Positions 34,979 through 44,251 of a DNA stretch of 64,000 nucleotides are shown piece after piece; the stretch's first letter is position 1; the number at the start of each line of letters is the position of its first letter. The stretch is from Iodobacter sp. BJB302 (GTDB taxonomy: Bacteria > Pseudomonadota > Gammaproteobacteria > Burkholderiales > Chitinibacteraceae): positions 1 through 64,000 of the forward strand of contig NZ_PDZG01000001.1 of the NCBI RefSeq assembly GCF_002735645.1, given 5' to 3'. A model generated the notes under the pieces. The model was not told the DNA's origin. It did no database searches and saw nothing but the letters and a program-made list of their open reading frames with translations. A program made the position numbers and the translations under genes.

Positions 34979-36841
34979 TCAGGCATGTAAAACGGCATAG
35001 ATTTTTTCCGCCAGTGCCGCATTAATCCCTTCTACTTGCTTTAACTCATCCAATGTCGCTGCTTTTACGCCCTGCAAACCACCGAAACTGGCTAATAATT
35101 TCTGACGGCGCTTAGGCCCAATACCCTCCACGTCCTCTAATGAAGAAGTCACCCTCGCCTTTGCCCGCCGCGCGCGGTGGCCGGTAATGGCAAAGCGATG
35201 CGCCTCATCACGAATTTGCTGGATCAAATGCAAGGCGGGATGATCGCGCTTAAGCAGAATGAGGGCAGGCCTGTCATTTAAAATCAATTGCTCCAAGCCA
35301 GCTTTGCGTGTTTCACCTTTGGCAACGCCCAGCAATATAGGGCTACTCATCCCAACTTCTGCCATCGCTTCGGTTGCCATCGAGAGTTGCCCCTTGCCAC
35401 CGTCAATTAAAACCACATCAGGCACAACGCCCTCGCCTGCAGCAATTTTACCGTAGCGGCGAATCAAAGCCTGGCGCATCGCCGCATAATCGTCACCTGG
35501 CGTAATGCCTTCAATATTGTAACGGCGGTACTCTTTGGGCTGCATATCAAAGCGATCGTACACCACACATGAGGCAACGGTTGCCTCACCCATGGTGTGC
35601 GAGATATCAAAACACTCGATCCGCGCGACGGTATCGGGCCAATTCATGACTTCTATCAAAGAGCCCAGACGAGCATGTTGCGTGGCGGTTTGGCTGCTGC
35701 GTTGCAAAATAGCCAATTCGGCATTTTTAATCGCCATCTCCAGCCAAACCCGCCGTTCGCCATTGGGATTGCTATTCAGTACAACTTTATGTTCAGCCTG
35801 CTGGCTGAGTAAATCGGCCAGTACTGCCGCATTCTCCGGCTCTGGCTGGCAAAAAATAACTGATGGCGCATTGCGGTCTAAATAATGCTGAGCCAAAAAC
35901 GCTTCCAGGGCGGCAGGCGCATCATAGCCATCCGCATGAGATGGAAATAAATTCTTATCCCCCACATGCCGGCCACCACGCACCATGGCCAGATTCACAC
36001 AAATCATGCCACTGCTAATCACGCAAACCACAATATCGGCATCCACTTCGCTGCTGTTGCTTGATACAAATTGCTTATCCTGAATCCGCGACAACGCACT
36101 GATCTGATCGCGAAGTGCGGCAGCCTCTTCAAACAGCCAGGCGTCCGATGCAGTTTGCATACGCGTTTCTAATTCGCCCAATACTTCGCTGGCTTTACCG
36201 TTTAAAAAGCGCACTGCGTTATTTACGTCATTGCGATAATCATCAGCAGTAATCAAATCCACACAAGGGGCGGAGCAGCGCTTGATTTGGTGCAATAAGC
36301 AGGGGCGGGAGCGATTGGCAAATACGGTGTCTTCACAGGTACGTAATTTGAATACCTTTTGCAGCAGCTGAATACTTTCTTTAACCACATAGCCATTTGG
36401 GAAAGGGCCGAAATACTGATGGCGCTTATCTAAAGCACCACGGTAATAAGCCAGCCGGGGGGAGGCATGGCCGGTAATCACCACATAGGGATAGCTTTTA
36501 TCATCACGAAATAAAATGTTATAGCGCGGGCTTAATGCCTTAATCAGATTATTTTCTAATACCAGCGCCTCGCCTTCAGAGCGGACCACGGTTGTTTCTA
36601 AGCTGACCACTTGCGCCAGCATTAGACGAATGCGCGGGCTGTGATCATTTTTCTGAAAATAAGAACCAACACGTTTCTTAAGGCTAATGGCCTTGCCCAC
36701 ATACAGCACCGTGCCATCTGCCGCGATAAAACGATAGACCCCCGGCTGATTTGGCAAGCTCTTAACGTGTGCCAATAAGGCCTCCTGCGGATTCAGGGGG
36801 GCTGATGCAACAGGTGTTGCGGGCAAAAATTGTTCAGGCAT
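34979..36841 (-). CDS. uvrC: Excinuclease ABC subunit C
   Basis: 620 residues. Makes both incisions in nucleotide excision repair with UvrAB. GIY-YIG nuclease domain from about 30 to 110 (GVYRFIAADGTVLYVGKAIS); a Cys cluster CEDTVFANRSRPCLLHQIKR; UVR/UvrB-binding segment near 215-250; RNase-H-like nuclease domain with IECFDISHTMGEATVASCVV and DVVLIDGGKGQLSMA; C-terminal helix-hairpin-helix pair (SLEDVEGIGPKRRQKLLASF). Followed on the other side by pgsA, a frequent uvrC-pgsA order. Confidence 0.97.
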   Translation of the reverse strand: MPEQFLPATPVASAPLNPQEALLAHVKSLPNQPGVYRFIAADGTVLYVGKAISLKKRVGSYFQKNDHSPRIRLMLAQVVSLETTVVRSEGEALVLENNLIKALSPRYNILFRDDKSYPYVVITGHASPRLAYYRGALDKRHQYFGPFPNGYVVKESIQLLQKVFKLRTCEDTVFANRSRPCLLHQIKRCSAPCVDLITADDYRNDVNNAVRFLNGKASEVLGELETRMQTASDAWLFEEAAALRDQISALSRIQDKQFVSSNSSEVDADIVVCVISSGMICVNLAMVRGGRHVGDKNLFPSHADGYDAPAALEAFLAQHYLDRNAPSVIFCQPEPENAAVLADLLSQQAEHKVVLNSNPNGERRVWLEMAIKNAELAILQRSSQTATQHARLGSLIEVMNWPDTVARIECFDISHTMGEATVASCVVYDRFDMQPKEYRRYNIEGITPGDDYAAMRQALIRRYGKIAAGEGVVPDVVLIDGGKGQLSMATEAMAEVGMSSPILLGVAKGETRKAGLEQLILNDRPALILLKRDHPALHLIQQIRDEAHRFAITGHRARRAKARVTSSLEDVEGIGPKRRQKLLASFGGLQGVKAATLDELKQVEGINAALAEKIYAVLHA

Positions 36842-37087
36842 GGCTCAGATAAAGGTCAGCAAAGAGAATACAATTCTACCCCGAAGCCATGCCGGATTAC
36901 GGCAAATATAACGCCAATCAACATCAACTGATTTATTTCCTGCTTGCCAGCACAGTTAAACCTGCATTAATGCATGCCAAAGTCATTCAGGCAAAAGCAT
37001 GGCATTGAGACTGGCTGATAATCACATTCAACAAATATATTTTTTATGGGCGCCATTTGTGATGGTTTATTCACTCCACCCACAGCC

Positions 37088-37249
37088 TTAAGCTAATCGC
37101 CCATTATTTTGGAATGATTCTGCAGGCACGATCTGAGAGACCTGTGCATCTTTGATGCTGTCTTCATGGGCATTCACAATAATGAGATACAGCGTGATAT
37201 GCACAAAAGCCACAAAGAAAAGAACCAGTAAGTGAGAAGTGGTTTTCAT
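37088..37249 (-). CDS. Small single-pass membrane protein, unknown
   Basis: 53 residues from the ATG at 37249 (MKTTSHLLVLFFVAFVHITL). One membrane segment (about 7-28) is followed by a short acidic-then-polar tail (HEDSIKDAQVSQIVPAESFQ). GGAGTCTCC precedes the start. No family recognised. The upstream sequence ATGGAGACTCCAT at the start region is a perfect palindrome. Isolated between uvrC and hldD. Could be a chance ORF, but start signal and topology argue for a gene. Confidence 0.45.
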   Translation of the reverse strand: MKTTSHLLVLFFVAFVHITLYLIIVNAHEDSIKDAQVSQIVPAESFQNNGRLA

Positions 37250-37390
37250 GATGGAGACTCCATTCAGTGCGATTGATAAGTTCACTGTAATGGGTCAAAT
37301 GACAGGCTGACAGGTGTAAGCGATAGACTGCTAAAAGTGATGCCTGGGCTGCAAAAAATGCCAGCTGACCTGCTATAAAGAAAGGGATGC

Positions 37391-37432
37391 GTAAAAAAAG
37401 CCGGGCTGTGAACTGCACACCCGGCTTTTATT
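37391..37432 (-). terminator. hldD terminator
   Basis: AAAAGCCGGG/CCCGGCTTTT with a 14-base loop, starting 3 bp after the hldD stop. T tract on the minus strand. Confidence 0.92.
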
Positions 37433-37434
37433 TT

Positions 37435-38430
37435 TTACTTACTCAGCAATGCCTGAATATAACGGCGAACGCCCTCTTCAACAGTCAGGAAATCTTCGTC
37501 ATATCCTGATTCACGCAGCAAAGTGGTATCAGCCTCGGTAAAACTTTGATACTTGCCCTTGAGCGAATCAGGGAAATCAATATATTCCAAAACACCCTGA
37601 GCAATCATCTCATCCAAAGTCAGTGCAGCTTTGCCTTCATGCTCACGGCAGGTATTCACCACAGCCAGCGCCACATCATTAAATGGCTGTGATTTTCCTG
37701 TACCCAGATTATAAATCCCACATACATCAGGATTATCCAGAAACCATAAATTGGCTTTGACTACGTCTTCAACCGAAATAAAATCGCGCGTATGGCCGCC
37801 ATTACCGTAACCGCCATATTCGCCAAATAATTTTACTTTGCCGTGTTCACGGTATTGATTGAAATGATGGAAAGCCACCGAAGCCATGCGGCCTTTATGC
37901 TGCTCACGCGGGCCATAAACATTGAAGTACCGGAAACCCACAACCTGAGCAGTAATTTCATTCATGCGCTGGCGCAGCACCTGATCGAATAAAAGCTTGG
38001 AATAGCCATATACATTTAGTGGCGCTTCACAATCCGGGCTTTCAATAAAGCCATTATCGCCATTGCCATAAGTTGCCGCGCTGGATGCATATAAAAACTG
38101 CACTTCTTCGGCCTGGCACCAATCAAACAGCGCCAGCGTATATTGATAGTTGTTATCCATCATATATTTGCCGTTATGCTCCATCGTATCGGAACACGCA
38201 CCTTCGTGGAAAATGGCGGTAATTTCACCGTCATAATGCCCTGCACTTAAATCAGCAATAAAGTCTTCTTTATCTGCGTAATGGCTAATCTGGCAATCGA
38301 CTAAATTTTTAAACTGATCTGGCAGGGCCAAATCATCCACCGCAATAATATCGGTTTCGCCGCGAGCATTCAGGCCCTTGATAATATTTGAGCCAATAAA
38401 GCCGGCTGCTCCGGTCACTACTATTGCCAT
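37435..38430 (-). CDS. hldD: ADP-L-glycero-D-manno-heptose 6-epimerase
   Basis: 331 residues. Last step of the heptose precursor pathway for LPS core. Rossmann GxxGxxG motif [27 protein letters not shown]; catalytic YGYSKLLFD (Tyr-x-x-x-Lys); [20 protein letters not shown]. Extended SDR family. AAAGGAAT lies before the ATG. Works with HldA (24285-25232). Monocistronic with its own terminator. Confidence 0.97.
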   Translation of the reverse strand: MAIVVTGAAGFIGSNIIKGLNARGETDIIAVDDLALPDQFKNLVDCQISHYADKEDFIADLSAGHYDGEITAIFHEGACSDTMEHNGKYMMDNNYQYTLALFDWCQAEEVQFLYASSAATYGNGDNGFIESPDCEAPLNVYGYSKLLFDQVLRQRMNEITAQVVGFRYFNVYGPREQHKGRMASVAFHHFNQYREHGKVKLFGEYGGYGNGGHTRDFISVEDVVKANLWFLDNPDVCGIYNLGTGKSQPFNDVALAVVNTCREHEGKAALTLDEMIAQGVLEYIDFPDSLKGKYQSFTEADTTLLRESGYDEDFLTVEEGVRRYIQALLSK

Positions 38431-38490
38431 TTTATATTCCTTTAAAATTCTTGCTATTTACGTGCGGGCAGGCGCTCTGCCCACCCTATA

Positions 38491-40185
38491 TTAATTTTTA
38501 CCAATTCTGGTGCTCAGCGCCAGGAAGAGCCAAGCACCATGCGGCATCCATTGCTCTGTCCAGCGCCAGCTATTGGCCATTGTGGCTATTTCAGACTTTT
38601 TAAAATCGATATCGTTCTCGTCATTTAAGCCGCTGGTAATACCATTGCACACCCCACCCGGTGCATTATAAAAACCAAGCTCATAACGCGGGTTGTTGCG
38701 CCCCCAGCCTTGCAGCATGCAGGCATCAAATGGGTTTGCGCCCAGCAACCAATCAAGTGCGGCCTGCTCGTACCTGGTTAATTGTGTGACTAGGGGCAAA
38801 TCCCCTGAAAATAGCGTCTGAGCGCGTGAGCTGGCTGCGGCAATCGAGCCTAAACGAGCATTTTCGCCCTGCCACCAGTAGCCCGTACCATTGTCGTGAG
38901 GAATAAAGAATTGCTCGCGCCCGGCTTCGCCTGCTTGTTTTACAAACTGGCGCGGATAGCCAAAAGGGTTATTTACGCTGGCAAAAGTGATTTTAAATTC
39001 GTATTCAAAAGCACTGCGCAGCACTTCACGGATCCGCCCAACCAAAGGCGAGCCGGGCACAACTTCGATAAAGCGCATCAGTGCGATATAAGGCAGGCCT
39101 GCGTCGCTTGCATGAAAAAAGCTGCGCTCGCCCGCGGCATCGGCCTTAAACCAGCCATCTGCCGTTTGTCGCCCCAATAAATTTAAAACACGCCGTGCAG
39201 CGACATCTGCGTAAATTCCTTCGCCGCTGACTGCCAGTAATTCGCAAGCCGCCAGCAAGGCGCAGTAATCATCGATAATGTTTTCAACGCCATTATCCAG
39301 GTATTCCAGATTGTGTTGCTCAAGATGAGCAAAGCCACGCTGCGCTGCCTGCAAATATTGAGCGCGGCTGAATTCGCCATCACGCTGCAATGCCGATGCA
39401 CGCGCTAAAGCGGCTATTGCTATACCCCCACCCTGGCGGTAGCCTGCCTGGTAAGTGGCAAATTTCTCGCCTTTTTGCGTTTCATAAGCGCAGATATCAC
39501 GGCGGGTTTCGTCTTTAGACCACTGATCAAATACGGTGATATAGAAGTAGCCTGCCGGATCCTGCATACGCAACAGATAATCTGCTCCGTGCAAGGCTTC
39601 GTCGACGATTCTTTCATTAAACCATTTGGATTGCGCTGGCAATTGCGCCAGGCCGTCGAGCAAATTCCACACCACTTGCGGTGTTTGCTGCGGGTTCATA
39701 AAGTTGGCAAACGATAAATGACTCAGATACTTAGAGCAATCCCCCGAAGCATCGTACCAACCACCATGCACATCGCGGCGCTCTTCACTGCCCCATTTAG
39801 GGCGGCTGCGATCTGCCTGATCGTACAGGCCGGTACAACGCTGGCCTTTAATGTAGTGCACGATATCTGACAGTATTTGCTCAGAAAATAGTTTTTTCGC
39901 AATATTGAAAGTATGCGAGGCTAAGGGTGGATTGATACCATCCACGACCAGAAAATACTCACCCTCAGCATCCAGCGCAGAGAAATCAGCCGTCCAGTAA
40001 TGCCACTGACCTGCGCCCCAATGATCTACGCCGCCGCTTTGTTTGATCTCGCCCGCAAAAGCCAGCTCGCGGCTCTCTGCGTGATACACACTAAAACGAC
40101 GCGCTGCAAAATCAGCAGGTGCATCGATAATGGCAATTTTTTGCCCTGCCAGTTCAAAACCAAGGTGATTCAGTAATATTTTCAT
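38491..40185 (-). CDS. Glycoside hydrolase family 9 protein, predicted cytoplasmic
   Basis: 564 residues. N-terminal Ig-like cellulase domain (1-95), then the GH9 (alpha/alpha)6 barrel. The catalytic base motif is GGWYDASGD with Asp145 and Asp149, in place of the usual DAGD. The C-terminal general acid is Glu532 in KKSEIATMANSW, and the WWQGENARLGSIAAASSRAQ region is typical. No signal peptide, so the substrate must be imported short oligosaccharides rather than cellulose. Vibrio/Photobacterium GH9 enzymes of this cytoplasmic type are exo-beta-glucosaminidases or act on cello- or chito-oligosaccharides. Begins right at the stop of the ROK kinase gene, so sugar release and phosphorylation are coupled. 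The substrate is inferred. Confidence 0.88.
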   Translation of the reverse strand: MKILLNHLGFELAGQKIAIIDAPADFAARRFSVYHAESRELAFAGEIKQSGGVDHWGAGQWHYWTADFSALDAEGEYFLVVDGINPPLASHTFNIAKKLFSEQILSDIVHYIKGQRCTGLYDQADRSRPKWGSEERRDVHGGWYDASGDCSKYLSHLSFANFMNPQQTPQVVWNLLDGLAQLPAQSKWFNERIVDEALHGADYLLRMQDPAGYFYITVFDQWSKDETRRDICAYETQKGEKFATYQAGYRQGGGIAIAALARASALQRDGEFSRAQYLQAAQRGFAHLEQHNLEYLDNGVENIIDDYCALLAACELLAVSGEGIYADVAARRVLNLLGRQTADGWFKADAAGERSFFHASDAGLPYIALMRFIEVVPGSPLVGRIREVLRSAFEYEFKITFASVNNPFGYPRQFVKQAGEAGREQFFIPHDNGTGYWWQGENARLGSIAAASSRAQTLFSGDLPLVTQLTRYEQAALDWLLGANPFDACMLQGWGRNNPRYELGFYNAPGGVCNGITSGLNDENDIDFKKSEIATMANSWRWTEQWMPHGAWLFLALSTRIGKN

Positions 40186-41070
40186 TTATGCGCCCCTGTG
40201 TGTGATCAGCCAGTTACGTACAGCCCCCAGCATGCCGGCATGATTGCCTGCGCTTGCGAGGACCAGTTCGGTCATTATTTTAAAATCAGGTAAAAGTTGT
40301 TGCCCGACGGCTTGTCGAATGGCATTTAAAAAGACCTCGCCCCGCCCGGCAATACCGCCGCCCAGTACGATTTTTTCGGGATTAAAGGCATAAATTAAAT
40401 TTGCGATGCCTGTGGCAAGCAATTCCAGCCACTCCGCAACCACTTTTTGCATTTGGGCGTCACCTGCATCAACGCGGGCAAAAATCACTTTGCCATTTAA
40501 TCCGGCGTCTCCCGTCGCGGCCTCAGCTCTGCGTACCAAGCCCGACATCGAAGCTTGCGACTCCCATATCTGCCCGCCAATATTCATATAGCCCCATTCA
40601 CCTGCTGCGGCGCGATGGCCACGATGTAAACGCCCGCCCAAAACAATGCCGCCGCCGATGCCTGTTCCGATTGCAATGGCCAGATAATCGGCCACACCCT
40701 TGGCGGCACCTGTCCATCCTTCGGCCAACGCCACGCAGTTCACGTCATTTTCTGCAGTGACGGGCAAGCCAAATTCATTTTCAAAGGCAGGGATCAGCGC
40801 AATACCGGGGTAATCAGGCACGGCTTCGGCAGCGCCAAGTATTGTGCCGCGAACAGGTTCGATCAGGCCAAGGCTGCTGATCGCAATGCCTGCAGGCTGA
40901 TATTGGGTAATGAAGGGGTGAGCTAAAACCAGTAATTTATTCAATAAAGCGGGCCCGCCATCTGCCGCACAGGTGTTTTGTACTTCGGCATGCAGCACTT
41001 CACCTTCATCACTAACGATGCCGTATTTAATTTGCGTACCACCAATATCAAAAGCTAAGAGCTCACTCAC
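40186..41070 (-). CDS. ROK family sugar kinase lacking the zinc motif
   Basis: 294 residues. ATP-binding LAFDIGGTQIKYGIV at the N-terminus; NDVNCVALAE with the catalytic Asp; AIGTGIGGGIVLGGRLHRG. The ROK signature normally reads ExGH followed by CxCGxxGCxE; here it reads AGEWGYMNIGGQIWESQAS. The His is Tyr and the zinc Cys are absent, as in beta-glucoside kinase (BglK)-type members. Directly followed by the GH9 gene with no spacer, so probably phosphorylates the sugar that GH9 releases or its oligosaccharide substrate. Substrate unproven. Confidence 0.88.
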   Translation of the reverse strand: MSELLAFDIGGTQIKYGIVSDEGEVLHAEVQNTCAADGGPALLNKLLVLAHPFITQYQPAGIAISSLGLIEPVRGTILGAAEAVPDYPGIALIPAFENEFGLPVTAENDVNCVALAEGWTGAAKGVADYLAIAIGTGIGGGIVLGGRLHRGHRAAAGEWGYMNIGGQIWESQASMSGLVRRAEAATGDAGLNGKVIFARVDAGDAQMQKVVAEWLELLATGIANLIYAFNPEKIVLGGGIAGRGEVFLNAIRQAVGQQLLPDFKIMTELVLASAGNHAGMLGAVRNWLITHRGA

Positions 41071-41148
41071 ACACGGACTCCACGATTAATAAATGCAAAG
41101 AGCGTAATCACACGCAAGCTCCGCAATAAACAATGACTAATAGAGCGC

Positions 41149-41823
41149 TCACTCGCTGATTTCCCAACGAATGGCCTCTTTACCCTGGCCAAGCAAATAA
41201 CGGTTTGCCGCAGAAAAATGCCCATTACCAATAAAACCGCGATAAACCGAAAGTGGCGAAGGATGAGCCGAGCACAAAATACAATGCCGGCCGGGATCAA
41301 TCAAAGCTTGCTTCTTTTGTGCATAAGCGCCCCAAAGCATAAATACGATATGGCTTTGCTGCTCTGCCAGCGATTTAATCAACGCATCGGTCAGCACTTC
41401 CCAGCCCTGCCTCGCGTGCGATGCAGCTTTATCGGCTTCAACCGTTAAAACACAATTAAGTAGCAGAACACCCTGCTCAGCCCAGGATTGAAGATTGCCA
41501 TGCTGTGGCGGTGTATGACCCAGATCCCGAGCAACTTCTTTAAAGATATTCACCAAAGAAGGCGGCGGTTTAACACCAAAAGGCACAGAAAAACTAAGTC
41601 CGTGCGCCTGCCCCGCGCCATGATAAGGATCCTGGCCAAGCACCACCACTTTAACCTGCTCTGGTTTCATATATTCGAGCGCAGCAAACCATTGCGATGG
41701 CTGGGGAAAGATGGGTTTTCCCGCAGCAAGCTCAGCCTCTAAAAATACATTAAGTTGCTGCCATTTTGCACTTTGTAAAACATCGTTTACTAATGGCTGC
41801 CATGCCGCAGGCAGTGTCATCAT
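41149..41823 (-). CDS. ung: Uracil-DNA glycosylase
   Basis: 224 residues. Removes uracil from DNA. Family 1 motifs: VVLGQDPYHGAGQAHGLSFS with catalytic Asp and Tyr; LLLNCVLTVEADKAASHAR; FMLWGAYAQKK; and the HPSPLSVYRGF leucine loop. The start overlaps the stop of the upstream PilZ-like gene (ATGATG/TGA), so the two are cotranslated. The start is one or two Met at 41823/41820. Confidence 0.97.
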   Translation of the reverse strand: MMTLPAAWQPLVNDVLQSAKWQQLNVFLEAELAAGKPIFPQPSQWFAALEYMKPEQVKVVVLGQDPYHGAGQAHGLSFSVPFGVKPPPSLVNIFKEVARDLGHTPPQHGNLQSWAEQGVLLLNCVLTVEADKAASHARQGWEVLTDALIKSLAEQQSHIVFMLWGAYAQKKQALIDPGRHCILCSAHPSPLSVYRGFIGNGHFSAANRYLLGQGKEAIRWEISE

Positions 41824-42326
41824 GCTTGCGCCCCGCGTTCAGCATGCACAAGGCGGCGGTGATTTCTAAAAACGGTGCGTTCAAACCAGTCACGCAAGGC
41901 TTCTTCCTGCAATAATAAGCGTGCTGTGAGCACATACCCTTGTTCTGATACGGCGCATGAAATAATTTCAGCAGGCAATTGCAAGGAAAAAGGCAGTATG
42001 TGTGAAAGGCTAAGCGCCAGCGCACCATGTGCACCCAAGGGCAATGCTGCGGAATCACGCCAGACAATGGTTTCCAAACCAATGATGACTTCTTTAGCGG
42101 CAGGCAAGGTGTGGCTGGCATTTTTTGCTGTCCATAACAGCATTAAATCCAGCTTGGCATGCAAAGCATCCTGCGCATGGCTGCGCTCATCACTAATTGA
42201 TTCAAACTCTGCCAGCACGGCAAGGTAACGCGTCGCTTCAAAAGCGCTCTGTTGCAGCACACCATGCCATGCAAGTGGCAAATGGGCAGAGAAATGCACG
42301 CCATCAGGAACTGGAAGTGTATTCAT
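41820..42326 (-). CDS. PilZ-like protein, possible c-di-GMP receptor
   Basis: 168 residues. The opening FSAHLPLAWHGV and the helical HAKLDLMLLWTAKN segment resemble N-terminal parts of proteobacterial PilZ-domain proteins. The C-terminal half (VIIGLETIVWRDSAALPLGA through SCAVSEQGYVLTARLLLQEE) alternates like a PilZ beta-barrel. A clear RxxxR / (D/N)xSxxG pair is not seen, so c-di-GMP binding is doubtful; FRNHRR near the C-terminus is the only Arg-rich piece. Overlaps ung. Assignment is tentative. Confidence 0.5.
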   Translation of the reverse strand: MNTLPVPDGVHFSAHLPLAWHGVLQQSAFEATRYLAVLAEFESISDERSHAQDALHAKLDLMLLWTAKNASHTLPAAKEVIIGLETIVWRDSAALPLGAHGALALSLSHILPFSLQLPAEIISCAVSEQGYVLTARLLLQEEALRDWFERTVFRNHRRLVHAERGAQA

Positions 42327-42439
42327 CGGTTTGAACCTTGGTTGTTTTATAAATTATAACGCGGCAACGTTGTCTTTTTGCTGATCACAGCTAAGCTTTC
42401 AAAAAGACAAGCAGAACTTACCTAAACGGAATACATACT

Positions 42440-43441
42440 ATGCGCTACTCCGCACTAATGATGTGCCTGACTGTTGCTTTTACTTTTGCAGCCGAATCCA
42501 GCCATAAAGCAGCCACCCCGGAGCCTGCCCATAAGACCGAAAAACCAGCCGCAGAAGCTGCACCGGCCAGCCATGATGCACCGCCTGAAACGATACCCGT
42601 GCCTCATTCAGCCCCAATTGGCAAATACGGCATACCAAGCCCCGGGCCAGTCCACCGCAGCAGCAGCTCTCATGCCGCAGCAAAAAAACACAGTGCACCC
42701 TCGGCTCGCGCGCCGGCTGCAGCACACGGCGGCGGGCATGGCGCACCCCACGCAGGGGGTCACTGGGGCTACGAAGAAGGAAGTACCGGCCCCAATAGCT
42801 GGGGCAGCATGAGCCCGTCATTTGCGCTTTGCGCCGAAGGAAAAGAGCAATCCCCCATCAACATCACCACCAGTTATGCGCAAGAAATGGAGAAAATCAA
42901 ATTCAGTTACGGCATGACCCGAATTATTGCAGTCAATAACGGGCACACCATTCAGCTTAATATCGACCCTGGCAGCTATATTGAGGCCTTAGGCAGCAAG
43001 TATCAGCTTTTGCAGTTTCACTTTCATACACCAAGCGAAGAAGCCATCGGCGGAGTTCGCTACCCGATGGTGGCGCATTTAGTTCATAAAAGTGAAGAAG
43101 GTAAACTTGCGGTAGTGGCCGCGCTGATTCAACAAGGCTCACAGGATAATCCGCTGATAGAAGCACTCTGGGACAAAATGCCTGATGAGCATAATGAATC
43201 GAGAACCTTTGATAAGCTAACCTACAGTCCCGCAGCCCTGCTTCCGCTTGATCAGTCCTTTTATACCTTTATGGGCTCACTCACCACCCCCCCCTGCTCT
43301 GAAGGCGTGCGCTGGTTAGTAATGAAAAACCCACTGAGTATTTCAGCCAGGCAAATTACACGATTTCGTAAGCTATTCCCCATGAATGCCCGGCCTATTC
43401 AACCCATTAATGCAAGAAATGTAATGGAAGGGATGTTGTAG
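42440..43441 (+). CDS. Alpha-carbonic anhydrase with a long His/Ala/Pro-rich N-terminal linker
   Basis: 333 residues. The signal peptide MRYSALMMCLTVAFTFAA is followed by a low-complexity linker (about 20-108) rich in Ala, Pro, Ser, His and Lys, with clusters such as AAAHGGGHGAPHAGGHWGY. The alpha-CA domain (109-333) has the zinc ligands His194 and His196 (LLQFHFHTPSEE) and His213 (AHLVH), and LTTPPCSEGVRW. It hydrates CO2 in the periplasm. The linker adds roughly ten His and may bind metal or the cell wall; that is inference. Divergent from the PilZ-like gene. Confidence 0.93.
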   Translation: MRYSALMMCLTVAFTFAAESSHKAATPEPAHKTEKPAAEAAPASHDAPPETIPVPHSAPIGKYGIPSPGPVHRSSSSHAAAKKHSAPSARAPAAAHGGGHGAPHAGGHWGYEEGSTGPNSWGSMSPSFALCAEGKEQSPINITTSYAQEMEKIKFSYGMTRIIAVNNGHTIQLNIDPGSYIEALGSKYQLLQFHFHTPSEEAIGGVRYPMVAHLVHKSEEGKLAVVAALIQQGSQDNPLIEALWDKMPDEHNESRTFDKLTYSPAALLPLDQSFYTFMGSLTTPPCSEGVRWLVMKNPLSISARQITRFRKLFPMNARPIQPINARNVMEGML

Positions 43442-43455
43442 CCAGATCACATTGA

Positions 43456-44235
43456 CTAGCTAAGTGCGCTGACTTGCCTTTGCCGCTCATAACAAAGAAT
43501 TGCGGCAGCAGCGGCCACATTTAAAGACTCTACCTGCCCTTGCATAGGGATAGTCAGCCGAAGGCTGGCTAAATCCTGCATCGCCTGCGAAACACCTGAA
43601 CCTTCAGAGCCCAGCACTAAAGCCAGATCGTGCGCTAAATTTGCCGCATAGGGTGGCACCGCCTGCTCAAGCACCGTAACAGCAACTGCACCGGAGAACT
43701 GGCTGGCAAAAACAGGTAAATCGATATGCTCCAGCATATCCAAGACAAAATGTGCCCCCATACCTGCCCGCAGCACTTTGGGCGACCAGACATCTGCACA
43801 CTCATCTGCAAGCAATACCTGATCCACACCAAACGCCGCGGCGGAGCGCAAAATCGTGCCCACATTACCCGGATCCTGCACGCCATCCAGCAACAGGCAA
43901 AACCCACGCTCACGCGCTGGCGCAGCAGGCGGAATGGCGTAGAGCCCCATAATGCCCGTGGTGCTGGGTAAATCGCTGAGCTCGGCAAATAAAGCTTCAT
44001 CCAGGATGATTTGAGCCGCAGTGAAACGTTGCAGAAGCGCTTGCACCTCTATGTTTTCAAGCGCTGCCGGTGTTAAAACAATTTTCTCCAGAGCGCCACC
44101 GGCATCCGCCAGCGCCAGCAGCAGATGCGTGCCATCGAGCAGGGTTTGCCCGGCTTTGCGCCGCTCGCGGCGGCTGCCTGAAAGTTTTAATAAGGATTTA
44201 AAAAACGGATTCTGACGGGAAGAAATAACAAGCAT
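43456..44235 (-). CDS. TrmH/SpoU family 23S rRNA (ribose-2'-O) methyltransferase
   Basis: 260 residues from the ATG at 44235 (MLVISSRQNPFFKSLLKLSG). An N-terminal substrate-binding domain (L30e-like) is followed by the SPOUT knot domain: LLLDGVQDPGNVGTILRSAA, LVLGSEGSGVS and LTIPMQGQVESLNVAAAAAI, the three SpoU motifs. Methylates a ribose in rRNA or tRNA; the exact site is not readable from sequence. The upstream start at 44286 overlaps the HDOD gene and lacks a ribosome site. 16 bp after the HDOD gene. Confidence 0.92.
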   Translation of the reverse strand: MLVISSRQNPFFKSLLKLSGSRRERRKAGQTLLDGTHLLLALADAGGALEKIVLTPAALENIEVQALLQRFTAAQIILDEALFAELSDLPSTTGIMGLYAIPPAAPARERGFCLLLDGVQDPGNVGTILRSAAAFGVDQVLLADECADVWSPKVLRAGMGAHFVLDMLEHIDLPVFASQFSGAVAVTVLEQAVPPYAANLAHDLALVLGSEGSGVSQAMQDLASLRLTIPMQGQVESLNVAAAAAILCYERQRQVSALS

Positions 44236-44251
44236 AAAGAACCTAAAACAA

